Below the pieces are notes generated by a model. The model was not told where the DNA came from. It was given only the letters and a program-made list of their open reading frames with translations, and searched no databases. Positions 30,982-43,010 of a DNA stretch of 64,000 nt are shown one piece after another. Both the position numbers and the translations under genes were made by a program. The first letter of the stretch is position 1. Each line of letters begins with the position of its first letter. The DNA is taken from contig NC_135176.1 in assembly GCF_041146795.1 (NCBI RefSeq), positions 18,177,786 to 18,241,785 of the forward strand, given 5' to 3'. Origin of the DNA: Maylandia zebra (taxonomy: Eukaryota > Chordata > Actinopteri > Cichliformes > Cichlidae).

Positions 30982-33234
30982 GTAAGTATCACACACACGA
31001 ACATTTTAAGTGTCCGTAAGGATGAAAATGACGGTAACATTTAAAAATATCTTACTTATATGTCTGCCACGGTTACACGCGAAACCTTTTACTGTTTGCA
31101 AATAATTTTATTGCGGGGAACCTTAAAAAAACAACAAAATTGCCGGCGCTAAGCAGGTATCGTTACATTACTCTGCCTGGGAGTGAGGACCAGACGCTCA
31201 GTAAAAAAGAAGAATTGAAAATTAACCTTGACGAAATTCGACGCAAAGCGTCGATTTCGTTAAATAAGAATAATTTTGTATAATACAATCGTGTCGTTTT
31301 CGCAAAATGGAGTCGAATCAAATGGTAGTTATCGCGAAAAAAATCAGGAATGTCTAGCGGACAACACGGTTAGCGACAATGGTAGAAGACTCACCGTTAG
31401 CTAGCCATTGGCATTGCAGTGCATTGCAAAGCTGAACGGCTGTCATGCGAAGACCGGAGGAGCGTGCGGAGTCTGGAGACGAGCATCAAAATTTATAAAA
31501 ACCTAAGAAAAAGAGAGAGCATCTAAAAATACACCCGGGCAAATGTTTGTTTGCCACACTTCACCCGAGAAGACAGCGAAAAAAATACCTCACGATCTGC
31601 GCTTTACTGTAATGGCTGACTGTATTCGCATAGGAAACAAGGCAGCGAGGCAATGGGAAGCCAGTGACAGAGGCGCAGTTCAGTTCAACTTTTTCTAACC
31701 GTGTTTTCTCGAGAAACAAACTCGTAACTATGAGATGTGACGACGGCAAAAGAAAATTCAATCTTTCGTGATTCGAACGAGACCAAGGGGAGATTTTTCC
31801 GATGCTCGGAAAAGGTTTAAATCGGGGCTTGAAATGAAGTGGTGGCCGCGGTCGCTCTGCCCTCTATTGCGTGCAGTGCAATGGCTGAGCGTTGACACAA
31901 AGAGAAGGAGCCATATTCTCCATGTTAGTGGATGAAGACGAGCGGCCATTAGGAGCTCATAGAAACCAAGTCAGTAGCACAGCCCGCTCATAGACACAGT
32001 ACAGACCCAATGTATTACTATACAAGGCGGCTAGTGCAATAGGAATCAATCGGGGAAATATTTAGTCAAGATCGCCGGCTTTCTAGACATATTTGTCGCG
32101 TAGCAAAGCGAACTGGGAGGCGGGAGGAGACATTTGAGGGGGACTTTCTTTCATGAAGAAGGCATTCTCACAAAATGGAAGAAGAAATATTGCTGTCGTT
32201 GTTGACCTCCTTTTCCTCAACGAGAGCCTTTGCGCCATTACTACTTCGCTCGACGCAGCTTACTTGGGACTTACAGTAGCATTTAATAGGAAAATGTAAA
32301 GGGGAGGGGGAGAAAAATAACAGTTTTTAAAACATTTTTCGAAAGCTTTTCACATTATTTCCCGAATAAGAGACAAAGAAGAGTTATGAGAGATGATTGT
32401 TTATGTCACGGAAGCGCAGTTTGGAGTGTTTTATTTGCAATAAATACGTGTTTTTTCTCCAATTTGTGTCTCTTTGTGTCAAAGTTATTTCTTTCGATTA
32501 AAAACACGAACACGAGTAAAACTATGGGTTTTCAGGTGATTTATTACTGCTGCAGGTTACATTTGAGGATATTTATGTTGCAAAAGAGAAAAAAAAAGAC
32601 GGGGGGCAAGAAAAATAATGTTTGTTTGTTTTTTAACGCCCAATCCACTCATATAGCACCACGGATGGTTCAGGTTTATACCATGCAGTTGAACTTTTGC
32701 AGTTCGGTGTTTGAGAGCGATTCCGGGACATTTATTGCTGCAAACCAAACGCACATTAATGATCGCTGCTGGCTGCGATGATGGGATTTCCTTCTTTAAT
32801 ACGCAGCGGTGTTTTGTCATTTGGTGAAACACCATAATGAGGAGCTGACCGCGGATTTTATGTTAAGGCCACTGTAATAAATAAATAAATGGTATCAATA
32901 TAACGTTTTTTATTTATTTATTTATTTTTACATCAGCTCCGTCCGTTTTGGGCGGTGTTATTTCACAGGACTGCTTTAAGTGATATTAACTTAGTGCAGT
33001 TTGACAGCGGGGAGGGCGGGTGACTTATATAGTGCGTGCGGTCAGTAGAGACATGATTGTGTGGGTTGGACAAACATTGTAGGTCACTTTTATTTATGAT
33101 TTTCTTATTATAGTTAATAATTTAAATGACACAGCATTATTTATTAAATTTTAATATTATATTGCAGATGAATACTGCATCATTAAATTGTTGATATTCT
33201 TTATTTTATTTTTATTTTTTCTAATTGTTTTTAG
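30982..33234 (+). other. hmgb1 intron 1, CpG-rich in its first half
   Basis: The 2.25-kb intron lies between the non-coding exon and the ATG exon. Up to about 32.3 kb it keeps CpG-island character and contains a hairpin with near-identical arms around AAA (31230-31260). No further gene; a 131-residue open frame at 32386 has no recognisable content. TTTA-rich tracts lie near 32880-32930. Confidence 0.6.
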
Positions 33235-33248
33235 ATACTGTCACCAGG

Positions 33249-34330
33249 ATGGGGAAGGATCCAACCAAGCCGAGGGGGAAGATGTCCTCCTATGCATATT
33301 TTGTGCAGACCTGTCGGGAGGAGCACAAGAAGAAACACCCTGAGGCTTCGGTTAACTTTGCCGAGTTTTCCAAGAAGTGCTCCGAGCGATGGAAGGTAGT
33401 AGAGTTTAGCTTGAGGTTTTGTTTTGGGTTGGGTTAGGGTTTGTTTTGTTTTTTTTGTTTTTTTTTTTTTTTGAAAGTGAAATTTGTAGTCCTGCTGAGG
33501 GGTCAAGGATATATGACAAGCAGGATGTTGTTGGTTACACCTCTTGACTTTAGCTGAAAAGGTGCAGGTGTTGTGTAATGAGATAACACAAAACAAGAAA
33601 TAAGCAAGCTTGGGTACAGAGGGCGACGCCTCAGAAGGTGCAGTTGGTGAGATGCCTGTTTTTGCTCTCAGACAATGTCGGCCAAGGAGAAGGGCAAATT
33701 TGAGGACATGGCCAGGCAGGACAAGGCGCGCTATGAAAGGGAGATGATGAACTACGTTCCGGCGAGGGGGGGAAAGAAGAAGAAGAAGTACAAGGACCCT
33801 AATGCCCCCAAGAGACCTCCGTAAGTACTGCAAAACCACATTTAAGGATTTTTGAGATGTATGGCGAGTGAGTTGTGTAAATGTTTTTCTGTCCCCCCCC
33901 CCCCAGATCTGCCTTCTTCATCTTCTGCTCAGAGTTCCGCCCTAAGGTGAAAGGCGAGAGCCCCGGCCTGTCAATTGGGGATGTTGCCAAGAGGCTGGGC
34001 GAGATGTGGAACAGCACCGCAGCCGAGGACAAGCAGCCCTTCGAGAAGAAGGCGGCCAAACTGAAGGAGAAGTATGAGAAGGTAAGAGTAAAATGTGAAC
34101 GCCGACTGAGCTCTTCGGTGACAGCTGTCTATTTTTGTGTCTCGACACTGGTTCACCGCGTTTTCGCTCCTCCCTCGCAGGACATCGCTGCGTATCGCGC
34201 AAAGGGCAAACCAGGCAGCGGTGCGCCAGCGAAAGCCCCGGCCAAGGCAGAGAAGAAAGACGATGATGATGACGACGACGATGAAGATGAGGAGGAGGAA
34301 GAGGATGATGACGATGAGGATGATGATTAG
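33249..34330 (+). CDS. hmgb1: HMGB1, high mobility group box 1
   Basis: Coding exons 33249-33395, 33672-33820, 33907-34081 and 34181-34330 give 206 residues. HMGB1 is an abundant nuclear protein that bends DNA through two HMG boxes; released outside cells it acts as an alarm signal. Box A spans about residues 8-78 ([20 protein letters not shown]) and box B about 91-162 ([20 protein letters not shown]), followed by a basic linker and an acidic tail of 23 Asp/Glu residues (184-206). The redox cysteines are C22 and C44 in box A and C106 in box B. The exon pattern is that of the vertebrate gene. The ATG follows a splice acceptor at 33234 and is the first in the exon. Human HMGB1 has 215 residues and a 30-residue acidic tail, so the tail is shorter. 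A two-base gap in the GKG/GKD region makes the N-terminus one residue shorter. Confidence 0.97.
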
Positions 34331-34905
34331 TAGGTGGCAGGTGACATAAAGTGGTCATTTTCTTGTTTATAAAGCATTTAACCCCCTTGTACACACTTCA
34401 CTTACTGAAAGAAAATGCATTAGTATCCAAGGGGTAAAAAATAAAAAAAAATAAATAAAACGACAAAAAAGGCTGTGTATATCAGTTGTTTTTATGCTGT
34501 ACAGTTTTTTTTCTCCTTTTTGTATAGTTAACACTACACAAGTATCGTGTCTGTATCTTTCTGCCAGTCTTACTTTTTTTTTTTTTTTTTTTTCCCCCAG
34601 TGGTAGTTACTAGACCACTATCCTGCCTGGTACAGTGTAAAGGGGTGGGCTTTACAGTATTTACCTTAGCTAGAGGTGCACAGCACATAAAAATGTTCTG
34701 AGTTAGATCTGAGTGCTTCTTTTTTTTTTTCCTCCTTCACCTGTGTGTTTTTATTTTAAATTACATGTTATCAAAATTGACGTATCACAGTTGTTTTACT
34801 GATCTTTATGTACCACTGTAATAGCAAAATAAGACAAAAAAACCTTGTTTATTGTTGAAAATTAAATTGCTTCTGATGTCAATAAACATTTTTTTTTAAA
34901 TAAAT
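34331..34905 (+). other. hmgb1: hmgb1 3' UTR with several poly(A) signals
   Basis: AATAAA-type signals occur near 34439-34460 and at 34881-34886, so at least two 3' ends are possible, as is known for mammalian HMGB1. T-rich tracts lie at about 34570-34593 and 34720. Confidence 0.6.
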
Positions 34906-36700
34906 TGGTTTTGTATTGTGTACAGGTTATGTGTTTAAAAAAACAACAAAAAAAAAAACGTGTGAGATTTAAGCTGGTAGAGCAGGAGTAAGATGAGTTG
35001 GATTATATGGCAGCTCTATGTGGGGGGGGGGGGGAAAGAATCAAAACAAATTTAATTAAAACTAACACCATAACAGATCATTCTCTTTCGAGACCTGAGG
35101 ATCAATAGTTATCTTTCTGGAAGGTGAGACGTATATTAACTCGCACTGCTGCCTTGGTTAAGTTAAAGTGACTCCACATTATGAGACCCCGACGCAATTA
35201 AAGAGAGCAGGAAAGCGTCTAACGACTCAGGTTTGATAAGCTGTTCCTATGAAGTATGACTCATCACCACAACTGTTTGTATCCTCTGTTTTTAAGTCTA
35301 CTGTGGCTGCGTGTAAAAAAGCTGCTAGGCTCCTTGCCACACTAGGAGGTCCACTGAAAGTTGTAGCTTTACTGCCTTCTCTTCATGCCAACATGCATCA
35401 CTGACTCTTCCTGTTTTATTTAGATCCAGCTGCTTCATCTCCTGTACTCTCTTGGTCTCATCTAGGGTATAAAAAAGAGGGGCATTTATATAAGAAGGAT
35501 TATGTGCTTTGAAAAACCCAGTGACATAAGAATATGGCTGGTGCAGTCGAACCTAAAAGCCACACTTGGGCTGTGCATCGAGGCCTCAGCAGCACTCCCT
35601 TTCCCCTTGGGAGAGTGCTCATTGAGGAAGAAGGGGCTTACCAACTCCCAGTCTGAGAGTATACACAAGTCTGCACAGAGCAGGAGCAGGGCTGTGGTGT
35701 AAATTACTAGGATATGTCTTCCACTGGGCTATATCAGTCCTCAGTCTATGCACTAAGGTCAGCCTTGGCCTACTGTATGAGCTTTGGTATGAAGTGGGCC
35801 AGAAGACAGGCAGACACAGAGCAGCAGCTGACCTCTGCACTGCTTTGATAAAGCCCAGTCACCTCTCTACTCTGAAGCCTAGATATGACTGCCTTAATTC
35901 TGAATCCAGCTGCTAAAAAAAAAATTCTTTCCTGTTTTGTTTGTATCTCCCATTGTTCCTCAAAACTGCACAAAGCTGACTCGAGGCAAACCCACTTACC
36001 AAATATTTGACAGCTGCACACTCCTCGCGCTGTTGGGTATTTCCCCACTGTCTCTGTGCTCACTGTGCCACTATGGTCTGCTCTCAGTGTACAGCAGACT
36101 GTGGGAAGCGGTTAAAACGTGAATGTTTACACTCAACATCCACTGAACGGGCCAACTGGAGCGGATTGTGTGGTGGTGAGTGGCAGGAAGAAGGAAACTA
36201 TGCAGAAACAGTTGCAGTTGCACTCAGCTGTTGATCAGTTTCTGTGTGGGCCTCTTTTTCGTTTCTTTCTTTTCTGTTTTTTCCAGGCCTGAAGTGCGCA
36301 TACAGTACTGCAGGCTTTAGCCACACAGCGCCACTGCTGGATCTTAAAAGCCCGCTAATCCCAGCCACCTGGTGTTCTCTGGGCACGCTCTGGGCTCCAT
36401 CAGCGGGCTCCGGGCGACACCTAGTGGTCACGTTGTGCGCTTGCATCCAAACTGGTGATGAAATCTCACGATTATAGTTTAAACCAGTCAATAAATACTT
36501 AACTTTGGGGTAAACATTAAAAGTCCTTGGATTACATATTGATTTAAAGCTGAAAGCCGCTGGTTCAATGCTAATGTGGACTTTATTATCGGATATGAAC
36601 TTGTGTAGAAGCTTAAAGCCTTAGCTGGAAGAAATCTAAAACAGCTCACGCCTTCCGTATGTCCTCTAATGAGCTTGATCGTGACAGATTATGAAGCTGG
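34906..36700. other. Intergenic DNA downstream of hmgb1; no gene recognised
   Basis: Contains a run of about 14 G at 35021-35034. The stretch 35.4-36.5 kb has a higher GC level and several short open frames on both strands (for example 35770-36063 minus) that may be an old repeat, but no domain is recognisable. Confidence 0.4.
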
Positions 36701-36705
36701 GTTGG

Positions 36706-36842
36706 CATCCATCCATCCATTCGCTTCCGCTTATCCTTTTTCAGAGTCGCGGTAGGGCTGGAGCCTGACCCAGGTCAGGGTACACCTGACCTGGGTCAGG
36801 TGTACCCTGAAAAAACGGGGTACACCCTGGACAGGTCGCCAG
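36706..36842. repeat. Dispersed repeat fragment with 16-bp hairpin
   Basis: 'catccatccattcgcttccg' and 'gtcgcggtagggctggagcc' mark the common fish repeat that also carries 'ggtacaccctggacaggtcg'. Within it, 36775-36790 and 36795-36810 are perfect reverse complements around CTGG. Confidence 0.7.
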
Positions 36843-37293
36843 GTTTACAGTTGTGCGATACTTCTTCCATTTCTGAATGATCACTTGAAAAGTGCTCTGT
36901 GGGATGTTCAAGGCTTGGGAAATCTTTTTGTAGCCTAAGCCTGCTTTAAACTTCTCAATAACTTTCTCCCTGACATGTCTGGTGTGTTCTTTGGACTTCA
37001 TGGTGTTGTTGCTCCCAATATTCTCTTAGACAACCTCTGAGGCCGTCACAGAGCAGCTGTATTTGTACTGACATTAGATTACACACAGGTGCACCAAAGG
37101 GGGCTGAACGCACACCCAACTTTTCAGTTATTTATTTGTAAAAAATGTTTGGAATCACGTATGATTTTCGTTTCACTTCTCACGTGTACACCACTTTGTA
37201 TTGGTCTTTCACTTGGAATTCCAATAAAATCGATTCATGTTTGTGGCTGTAATGTGACAAAATTCTAGGGGAATACTTTTGCAAGCCACTGTA
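36843..37293 (-). mobile_element. Tc1-type element with N-terminal transposase remnant
   Basis: The right end reads 'gaatacttttgcaagccact' then gta, a Tc1-family terminus (TACAGTGGCTTGC reversed). The minus strand at 37001-36840 encodes the start of a Tc1 transposase: MKSKEHTRHVREKVIEKFKA then GYKKISQALNIPQSTFQVII, the helix-turn-helix DNA-binding part. The frame runs off into the neighbouring repeat. It is a deleted copy. Confidence 0.82.
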
Positions 37294-37419
37294 GTGGAAT
37301 TGAACTCACGACCTTCTCGGTGAGTGATAACCACCATGCCACCGTGCTGCCAGCACCACATCTATGGCACAGCTCGCAAATGCTTTTCATTATACAGTAA
37401 TTAGAGGCAACAGTGAAGA

Positions 37420-37575
37420 TGTAAGGAGCAGAGGTAGTAGAGGTAGATGAGTTTAAGCACTTGGGCTCAATCATCCAAAGCAACAGACAGCTCACAAGAG
37501 AGGTGATGAAGCGAGTGCAGGCAGGGTGTATGAGTGACAAGAGGAGTGTCAAGATGAGTGACAGGAGGATAGCAG
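37420..37575 (+). mobile_element. LINE reverse-transcriptase fragment
   Basis: The plus strand reads VDEFKHLGSIIQSNRQLT followed by REVMKRVQAGC, a block typical of the C-terminal part of fish LINE reverse transcriptases. It is interrupted at once by a Tc1 fragment. Family not determined. Confidence 0.6.
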
Positions 37576-37579
37576 CAAG

Positions 37580-37880
37580 AGTGGTGGTGATTTTCAGTCC
37601 ATTCATGGACTGGCCTCCCCAGAGTCCGTACCTCAACATTATTGAAGCAGTGTGGGGTCATCAAGATGAAAACGGGACAAAAGGCAGCCGCCATCCAACA
37701 ACAACCAACAAGAAGAGCTTTGAATGTCCTTCAAGAAGCCTGGAGAACTATTCCTAAAGATTACTTAAAGACATTACAAGAAAGCTTGCCTAAGAGAGTT
37801 TTAAGCTATGGTGAAGAACAAAGGTGGTCGTACCAAATCATGACATTCAAGCTTCCTAGAATTCCCGTTGTTCATTTGTG
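37580..37880 (+). mobile_element. Tc1 transposase C-terminal fragment
   Basis: The plus strand encodes FMDWPPQSPYLNIIEAVWGH, the block with the final catalytic acid of Tc1 transposases, then the family end ('gagctttgaatgtccttc', 'gaactattcctaaagattac'). The frame is broken after that block. It belongs to the same family as 901-1860 and 8385-8510. Confidence 0.8.
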
Positions 37881-39045
37881 TACTGCATTAGCGTGTATGT
37901 TTGCACATATTATATATTGGTACTTTGCCACAGTACAGTACAGATATACTATCACATGAAAAGGCCTGCAGCTGGCTGCCTGGTCACTCCAATTTGAAGA
38001 TGCACAGAAGAGCATTGGGGATTTTTACAGAGTGACACCAGTGTGTGTATTGCTGTCTTTCCTTTGGCACAACATTTGTTACTCTCAGTGTAACAGATTT
38101 ATGTCCTTATGTGTATTCTGTTAAATGTGTGTTTTGTGTTTCCTTCCTCAGCTTGTGCTCGTTTGGATCCTCAATCCTGTATTTTGTGGCAGTATTATAA
38201 AAACTGAAGCATAGCCATCATTCGTCGCTGCAGATGAAGCTGTTGGATTTCAAAGCTGTTTATTTTCCAGTCTGTATGTGTGAACCACCTTTCCTTTTCA
38301 CTTATTGAACCTATCCTATAAATAAAAGTATTTATTACTACCATTACTTATTTTGCATTGCTTCTGTTTTGATCCCTCGTGTGTGTATTTAGAAGACTTT
38401 GATTGCCTCATTTCAGACCGTTACATCCGAATCAGACTTCAATCAGACATCAATCAGGCTCCCAGCGATGAGGAATGTTGCAACAAAAAGCACAAAATCA
38501 TCACTTTTAAGTAGGAAGTAGCAGTCATCCGCTGATGTAAGATCTGGTCCTAATAATGGTTTTTCCTTGACAGTAACACTGTTCTCTACAGTCACTCTGC
38601 ACAGCCAGAAACCTGAAGTTTACTTATGGGGCTCTGCAGAAGATTAGCACAACAGTTTCAAAAACTGTTTCTACCTCTGGGTAAAAGAAGAGACCACCTA
38701 AATATTATGATCAGGCTACTTTTTCTTGCTTTCTTAAAAAATCATTTTTCTTTTTCCATTACTGGGACGGTCTCATAACACTGTGTACTTTTTTTTTATT
38801 TTTTTTTATCACAGAATACCATGGTTGTTAGATTAGGTGCTGTGTTGTAAGAGCAAATTAAAACAGTGAATTTGTGTGTTATTAGAATTATTGATATTAT
38901 AAATGTGTAAAGTTCAGAATGTAACTGAGGGAAACTTTATAGAAGGACATTGCCATGGTAGGATTCAGCACGCATGCATTCATTCATGTTTCCTTAGAAA
39001 CCAGCTGTACTTATTAGTTTAGTTTGCGTGTTATGTACACACACA
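37881..39045. other. Intergenic DNA; no gene seen
   Basis: AT-rich sequence without recognised coding content. T-rich tracts occur near 38790. Confidence 0.5.
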
Positions 39046-39049
39046 CGCA

Positions 39050-39650
39050 CACACCGGTTGCTTTATTAGGTACGCTTTGCAAGTATCAGGTTGAACCCTT
39101 TTGCCTTCAGAACTACCTTAATTCCTTCATATCCAAAAGCTGCCCTGGTCTGGTGACTGTAGAGGTTGTTTGTCTACAGTGAACTCATTGTCATGTTCAT
39201 GAAACCAGCTTGAGATCATTCGAAATTTGTGACATGGTTTGTTTTTGTGTGTTGACTGTAAATGATGCTCATTGTGGTATTCAGTTTCCTAATCTTTGCT
39301 GACAGGAGTGTAGTCTTCTGCTGCTATAGCACTGCTTTAAGGTGACGTTCTTCTGCATACCTCGGTTGTAACAAGTGGTTATTTGAGTTACTTCTTATCC
39401 AACTCAAAATAGTCTGGCCGTTCTCCTCTGATCGCTGACAAAAACAAGACATTGTTCACTCAGATAACTGCTGGACCATTCTCTGGGGGGAAATCCCAGT
39501 AGATCTGCAGTTTGTGAAATACTCACCACCCTGTCTGGCACTAATAACCATGCCAAATTCACTGTCACCTTTTTCCCATTCTGATGCTCGGTTTGAACTT
39601 CAGCAGGCTGTCTTGACCATGTCTACATGCTTAGATGAGTTGTTGTGCAA
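39050..39650 (-). mobile_element. Degenerate Tc1-like element, antisense (family of 13.5 kb)
   Basis: Starts 'ggttgctttattaggtacg' and runs through 'gaactcattgtcatgttcat', 'tgcatacctcggttgtaaca', 'cattctgatgctcggtttga' to 'ccatgtctacatgc'. These are the reverse-complement landmarks of the family at 13532-14262. Internally deleted. Confidence 0.75.
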
Positions 39651-40480
39651 AAGGATTAAAAGGATGGCTAACATGCGTCTCCAAAAATATGACAGAACCT
39701 CCACCTTGTTTTGTAGAAACTCACTCTTGCACCTCTCTCCTGACCTCCTCCATATTTCAGATTGGGATTCATCAATCAATCAGACTCGTTGCCACTGATT
39801 TTCACTTCTGTTCTTGTGCCATTTTGAATACCTAAGCCTTTTCTTTTGATTTCTTTTCCTTATGAATGGCTTCTTGACGGCTACCCTTCAACTGAACATT
39901 CTTGATGAGGCTCCAGTGAACAGTAGATGGATCATCTGAAGAGCCAGATGCATCTCTTAGGTCCTGTGTCAGATGTTTTCTTGACTTTTTTTTACTATTC
40001 CATAAAGAGCAGATTTTTAATAGATATTTTCTGGCCTGTCACTTCTTCTTGTGTACTCCACTTGTCCAGTTTTGTCAGATTTCTAAGGACACACTGGACA
40101 CCATGTAGTTAATCTGCGTGCTGGAGTGGCTGTAGCTCAGGAGGTAGGGCAAGATAGATAGATTAAAAAAAAAACACTTAGGCTTGTATAAATGAGTGAA
40201 TGAGCCAAGTTGTATAAAATGCTTTGAGTACTCAGAGTAGAAAAGTGCTATATAAAAACCAGTCCATTTACCATGCTGATTTATAGGAAGTCTTCAGTAA
40301 ATGGCTTGTTTGGAATCACCTTGTTGGCACCAAAATGCTATTTTATGTCTGTCAAATTGTTTCTTTGCTAAGTTTACTGTTATGTGTGATTAATGTTTAG
40401 AATTAGGTGCCTTTTTATGCTTGAATGAGTCATAGGTCAGTGTTAAGTGACTTAACAAATAAACAAAATAAAAGTAAACA
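39651..40480 (-). mobile_element. Second Tc1-type remnant, split by a SINE
   Basis: 'ggcttcttgacggctaccct', 'gagccagatgcatctcttag' and, after the SINE, 'tgtttggaatcaccttgttg' are reverse-complement pieces of a Tc1 transposase gene. A tRNA-like SINE at 40124-40275 interrupts it. Confidence 0.55.
40124..40275 (+). mobile_element. tRNA-derived SINE fragment
   Basis: The head 'gtggctgtagctcaggaggt' 'agggc' is tRNA-like (A-box region). The tail 'aaaatgctttgagtactcag' and 'aagtgctatataaaaaccag' matches common teleost SINE tails. The middle is largely deleted. tgctg flanks both sides and may be part of a target duplication. Confidence 0.6.
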
Positions 40481-40539
40481 AAAAAGCCCATTCCTCTGAA
40501 AATAGTCAGGCACACTGGACTGGACTGAAAAGTGAGTGA

Positions 40540-40660
40540 GAAAGCAGCGAATGTCCAAACACCTTCAGAAGGCCTGGAGAACTATTGCTCAAGAGCATGT
40601 TAAAACATTTCAAGTGTGGCTCCTTGAAAGCAAAATATAAGCAAAGGAGGGCTGAAGAAT
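40540..40660 (+). mobile_element. Tc1 transposase 3' fragment
   Basis: 'aaggcctggagaactattgc' and 'catgttaaaacatttcaagt' match the end of the Tc1 transposase gene seen at 37735-37800. Only about 120 bases remain. Confidence 0.5.
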
Positions 40661-42100
40661 TTGGATATTGTGGTATATTCCAGTATATTTGTAGTGAACT
40701 GCTTAAAAGGAACTAACTTTGATTCTGTCACGATCTTCTCACTCAAACAGTGTCTAGTTATAAACTCTATCTCCACTTGGTGGAGCTATTGCAAAGGTGT
40801 GTAATTGTTGAATTTCCTTTCGTCCCAGCCTTCCTGTTTTCTGTATGAATAACACATCAGAAGAATAAAAGATCTCAGTGTAATTTCTCACTCTATGGTT
40901 TTCTTTTTAGTCTTCTTTCCCCTCTGAATCCTTTGTCACTGTAGGCTACAGCGCTGCCAGTTTCACATCTATCCCACGAAATCACTTGCGATACATCCCT
41001 GCACTGCCTCCACAAAGTGAGAAAACCAAAGTTATCATCAAAGCACTCCCCAGACACGTCTTTGCTCTATAGTTTTTTTCCTGAAATGATCTGATACATG
41101 CTGAAAGCACAATGGCAGGAAATTACAACTGGGCGATGAATAAATGTGGCGGTTACAGCAAGCATTAGAAGCACACAAACATCTAAACAAAGAAACTAAC
41201 GTTTGGTAGCAAATGTTTTAATTTTAGAACCCTATTGAAAAAAAACCAAAACGTTATTCTTATCTGATTTTTCCCCCTTTTTTTGAGAAAGGGTTTCCAG
41301 AAAAATAAAAGATCAGCCATTAATTTTGTGTTAAATGTTTTATTTTCTTTATTTCTATAGTTCAGACTGAGATAAAACTGCTTAAAATGTGCGTCATTCC
41401 ACTGAAGCCCAAAGAAAAGAACTATGTGAGTATGTGAAGGCTTTTCACAGTGGGAGACGAATCTATCGGTACTGCTCTAAAACACACATGTATGTGTGTA
41501 TTAAATTGTCTTGGTGACAGCAGTTACATGTGTGTTGGCATGTCCTTTTGTTTTTAAGCGTGGAAAGTGTTGCCAACGATCAAGTAGGCGGTGACACAAA
41601 TGTTGAGTTCTTGTAAAACAGAATTTGTCATCCTGCACTCGTGGTTGTATCGAGTGAATCATCTCACATGTCTTTTCTCCCTGTGTGTGTGCGCCCAAGT
41701 CTTTTGTGTGGAACAATATTGGCATTTTGGCCGTGAGAACACGAGTGAAGAAATGCATTTCTTTGTGTTTATGTGAACAATGTGCACAAGCAATGTTTAC
41801 CTGTAGCCAGTGCACAGGAGAAGATGGAAGAGGTGAAATACAGAGAAAACAGAATTTATAAACAGATTTGTAATGAAAACACAATTTTCCCGTTGAAGAC
41901 GTAACACCTCCAGGAACTCCAAAATCTGATGGCGGTGTTACGTCATGTAGATTTACGAAAACTGATCTAACACGCCAGTCATTATGGGAAAAATTATGAA
42001 CTCATGGCATGAGCACCAGTTACCGATTAAAATTTGTGGTTTTCAGTGAGATGTCTTAACAACATTTGAATTGTTTATCATCTGTCAGGTTATGGTGTAG
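40661..42100. other. Intergenic DNA; no gene seen
   Basis: No recognised exon. Includes a perfect 11-bp inverted pair, gacgtaacacc (41898-41908) and ggtgttacgtc (41934-41944). Open frames near 41501-41884 have no recognisable domain. Confidence 0.45.
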
Positions 42101-42619
42101 AGCAGGAATGTCAAATATCTCGAATCGTTCCGCCAAAGACTTCAATCTGGCCCACTAGACTGCTTTGTAAAATGTGGAGAGCAAAGATTTTTGACTTCTA
42201 ACTGTATTGTCATACGTTTTACAGCTTTTCCTGAAAACCTCCCCTGTGGCCAATCATTCTAAAGTGGAGAAATTAAGTAACAGATAAACGGTTAAATGAG
42301 AGAAAGTTGATGTTTTTCACTACGATAGAAATTGAGTATTTCTTAAAAGCGGGATTTTCCACATTCATAAAAAGGTCCCATATGCAAAGCAATGTTTTTA
42401 AAAATATCTCTGTCCACATGAAAACGCCATAAAATTATGTCAAGAGCATGCTAAAAATAGAAAGTGCAGATATAACCCCGCTGACCAATCACAAGCGTCG
42501 TTGTAACAACAACAAACAGTGACATGGAGAACAGTCTGATGTCAAAATAGGGGTTAAAGGTGCACACCTTTGATGTTCCAAGACAAAATCGTTCATATCC
42601 TTGTCCAAATGTAAACACT

Positions 42620-43010
42620 GACAATGAGTTTCTGCTACCCTTCTGTCACAAATGACCCATCACTCATCTCCACCTGCTCCATCCCCCCTGCACTCTCTTC
42701 TTTAGCTCTCTTGTGCTGTCTTTCTTTGAATTGTTGGTATTTAAACTCATCCACCTTACACCTGTTTCCCTCTCATTTGCAAAGACAGTGCAGCTCCTAC
42801 ACATCACCCTGTGTTAAACAGTCTGATTCAAAACTTCACTGCCCTCTCCCTTAGATATCTCCATACCAGGTATGCCACCTGGCCTTTCCACTCTTCAGTC
42901 TCTACATAGCTGCCCTCACTTCCTCCTTATTAATCCTCTGCACTTCCTGATTTGCCAACTGTCCTCCATCTGTCTTCAGTGATGGAAGAAAACCGCACAC
43001 ACATTCACAG
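42620..43010 (-). repeat. Possible LINE-derived fragment, antisense
   Basis: C/T-rich plus strand with 'caaatgacccatcactcatc', 'ccacctggcctttccactct' and 'tgccctcacttcctccttat'. This resembles antisense reverse-transcriptase regions of fish LINEs. No intact protein block could be read, so the call is weak. Confidence 0.35.

Noticed and set aside
32386-32781. 131-residue open frame in hmgb1 intron 1
   Set aside because: Begins with a plausible ATG but shows no domain, lies wholly within the intron and has intron-like composition.
33231-33839. 202-residue open frame on the minus strand
   Set aside because: It is antisense to hmgb1 exons 2 and 3 and the intron between, and includes a poly-Lys run from a T tract. 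The 150-residue minus frame at 33942-34394 is rejected for the same reason.
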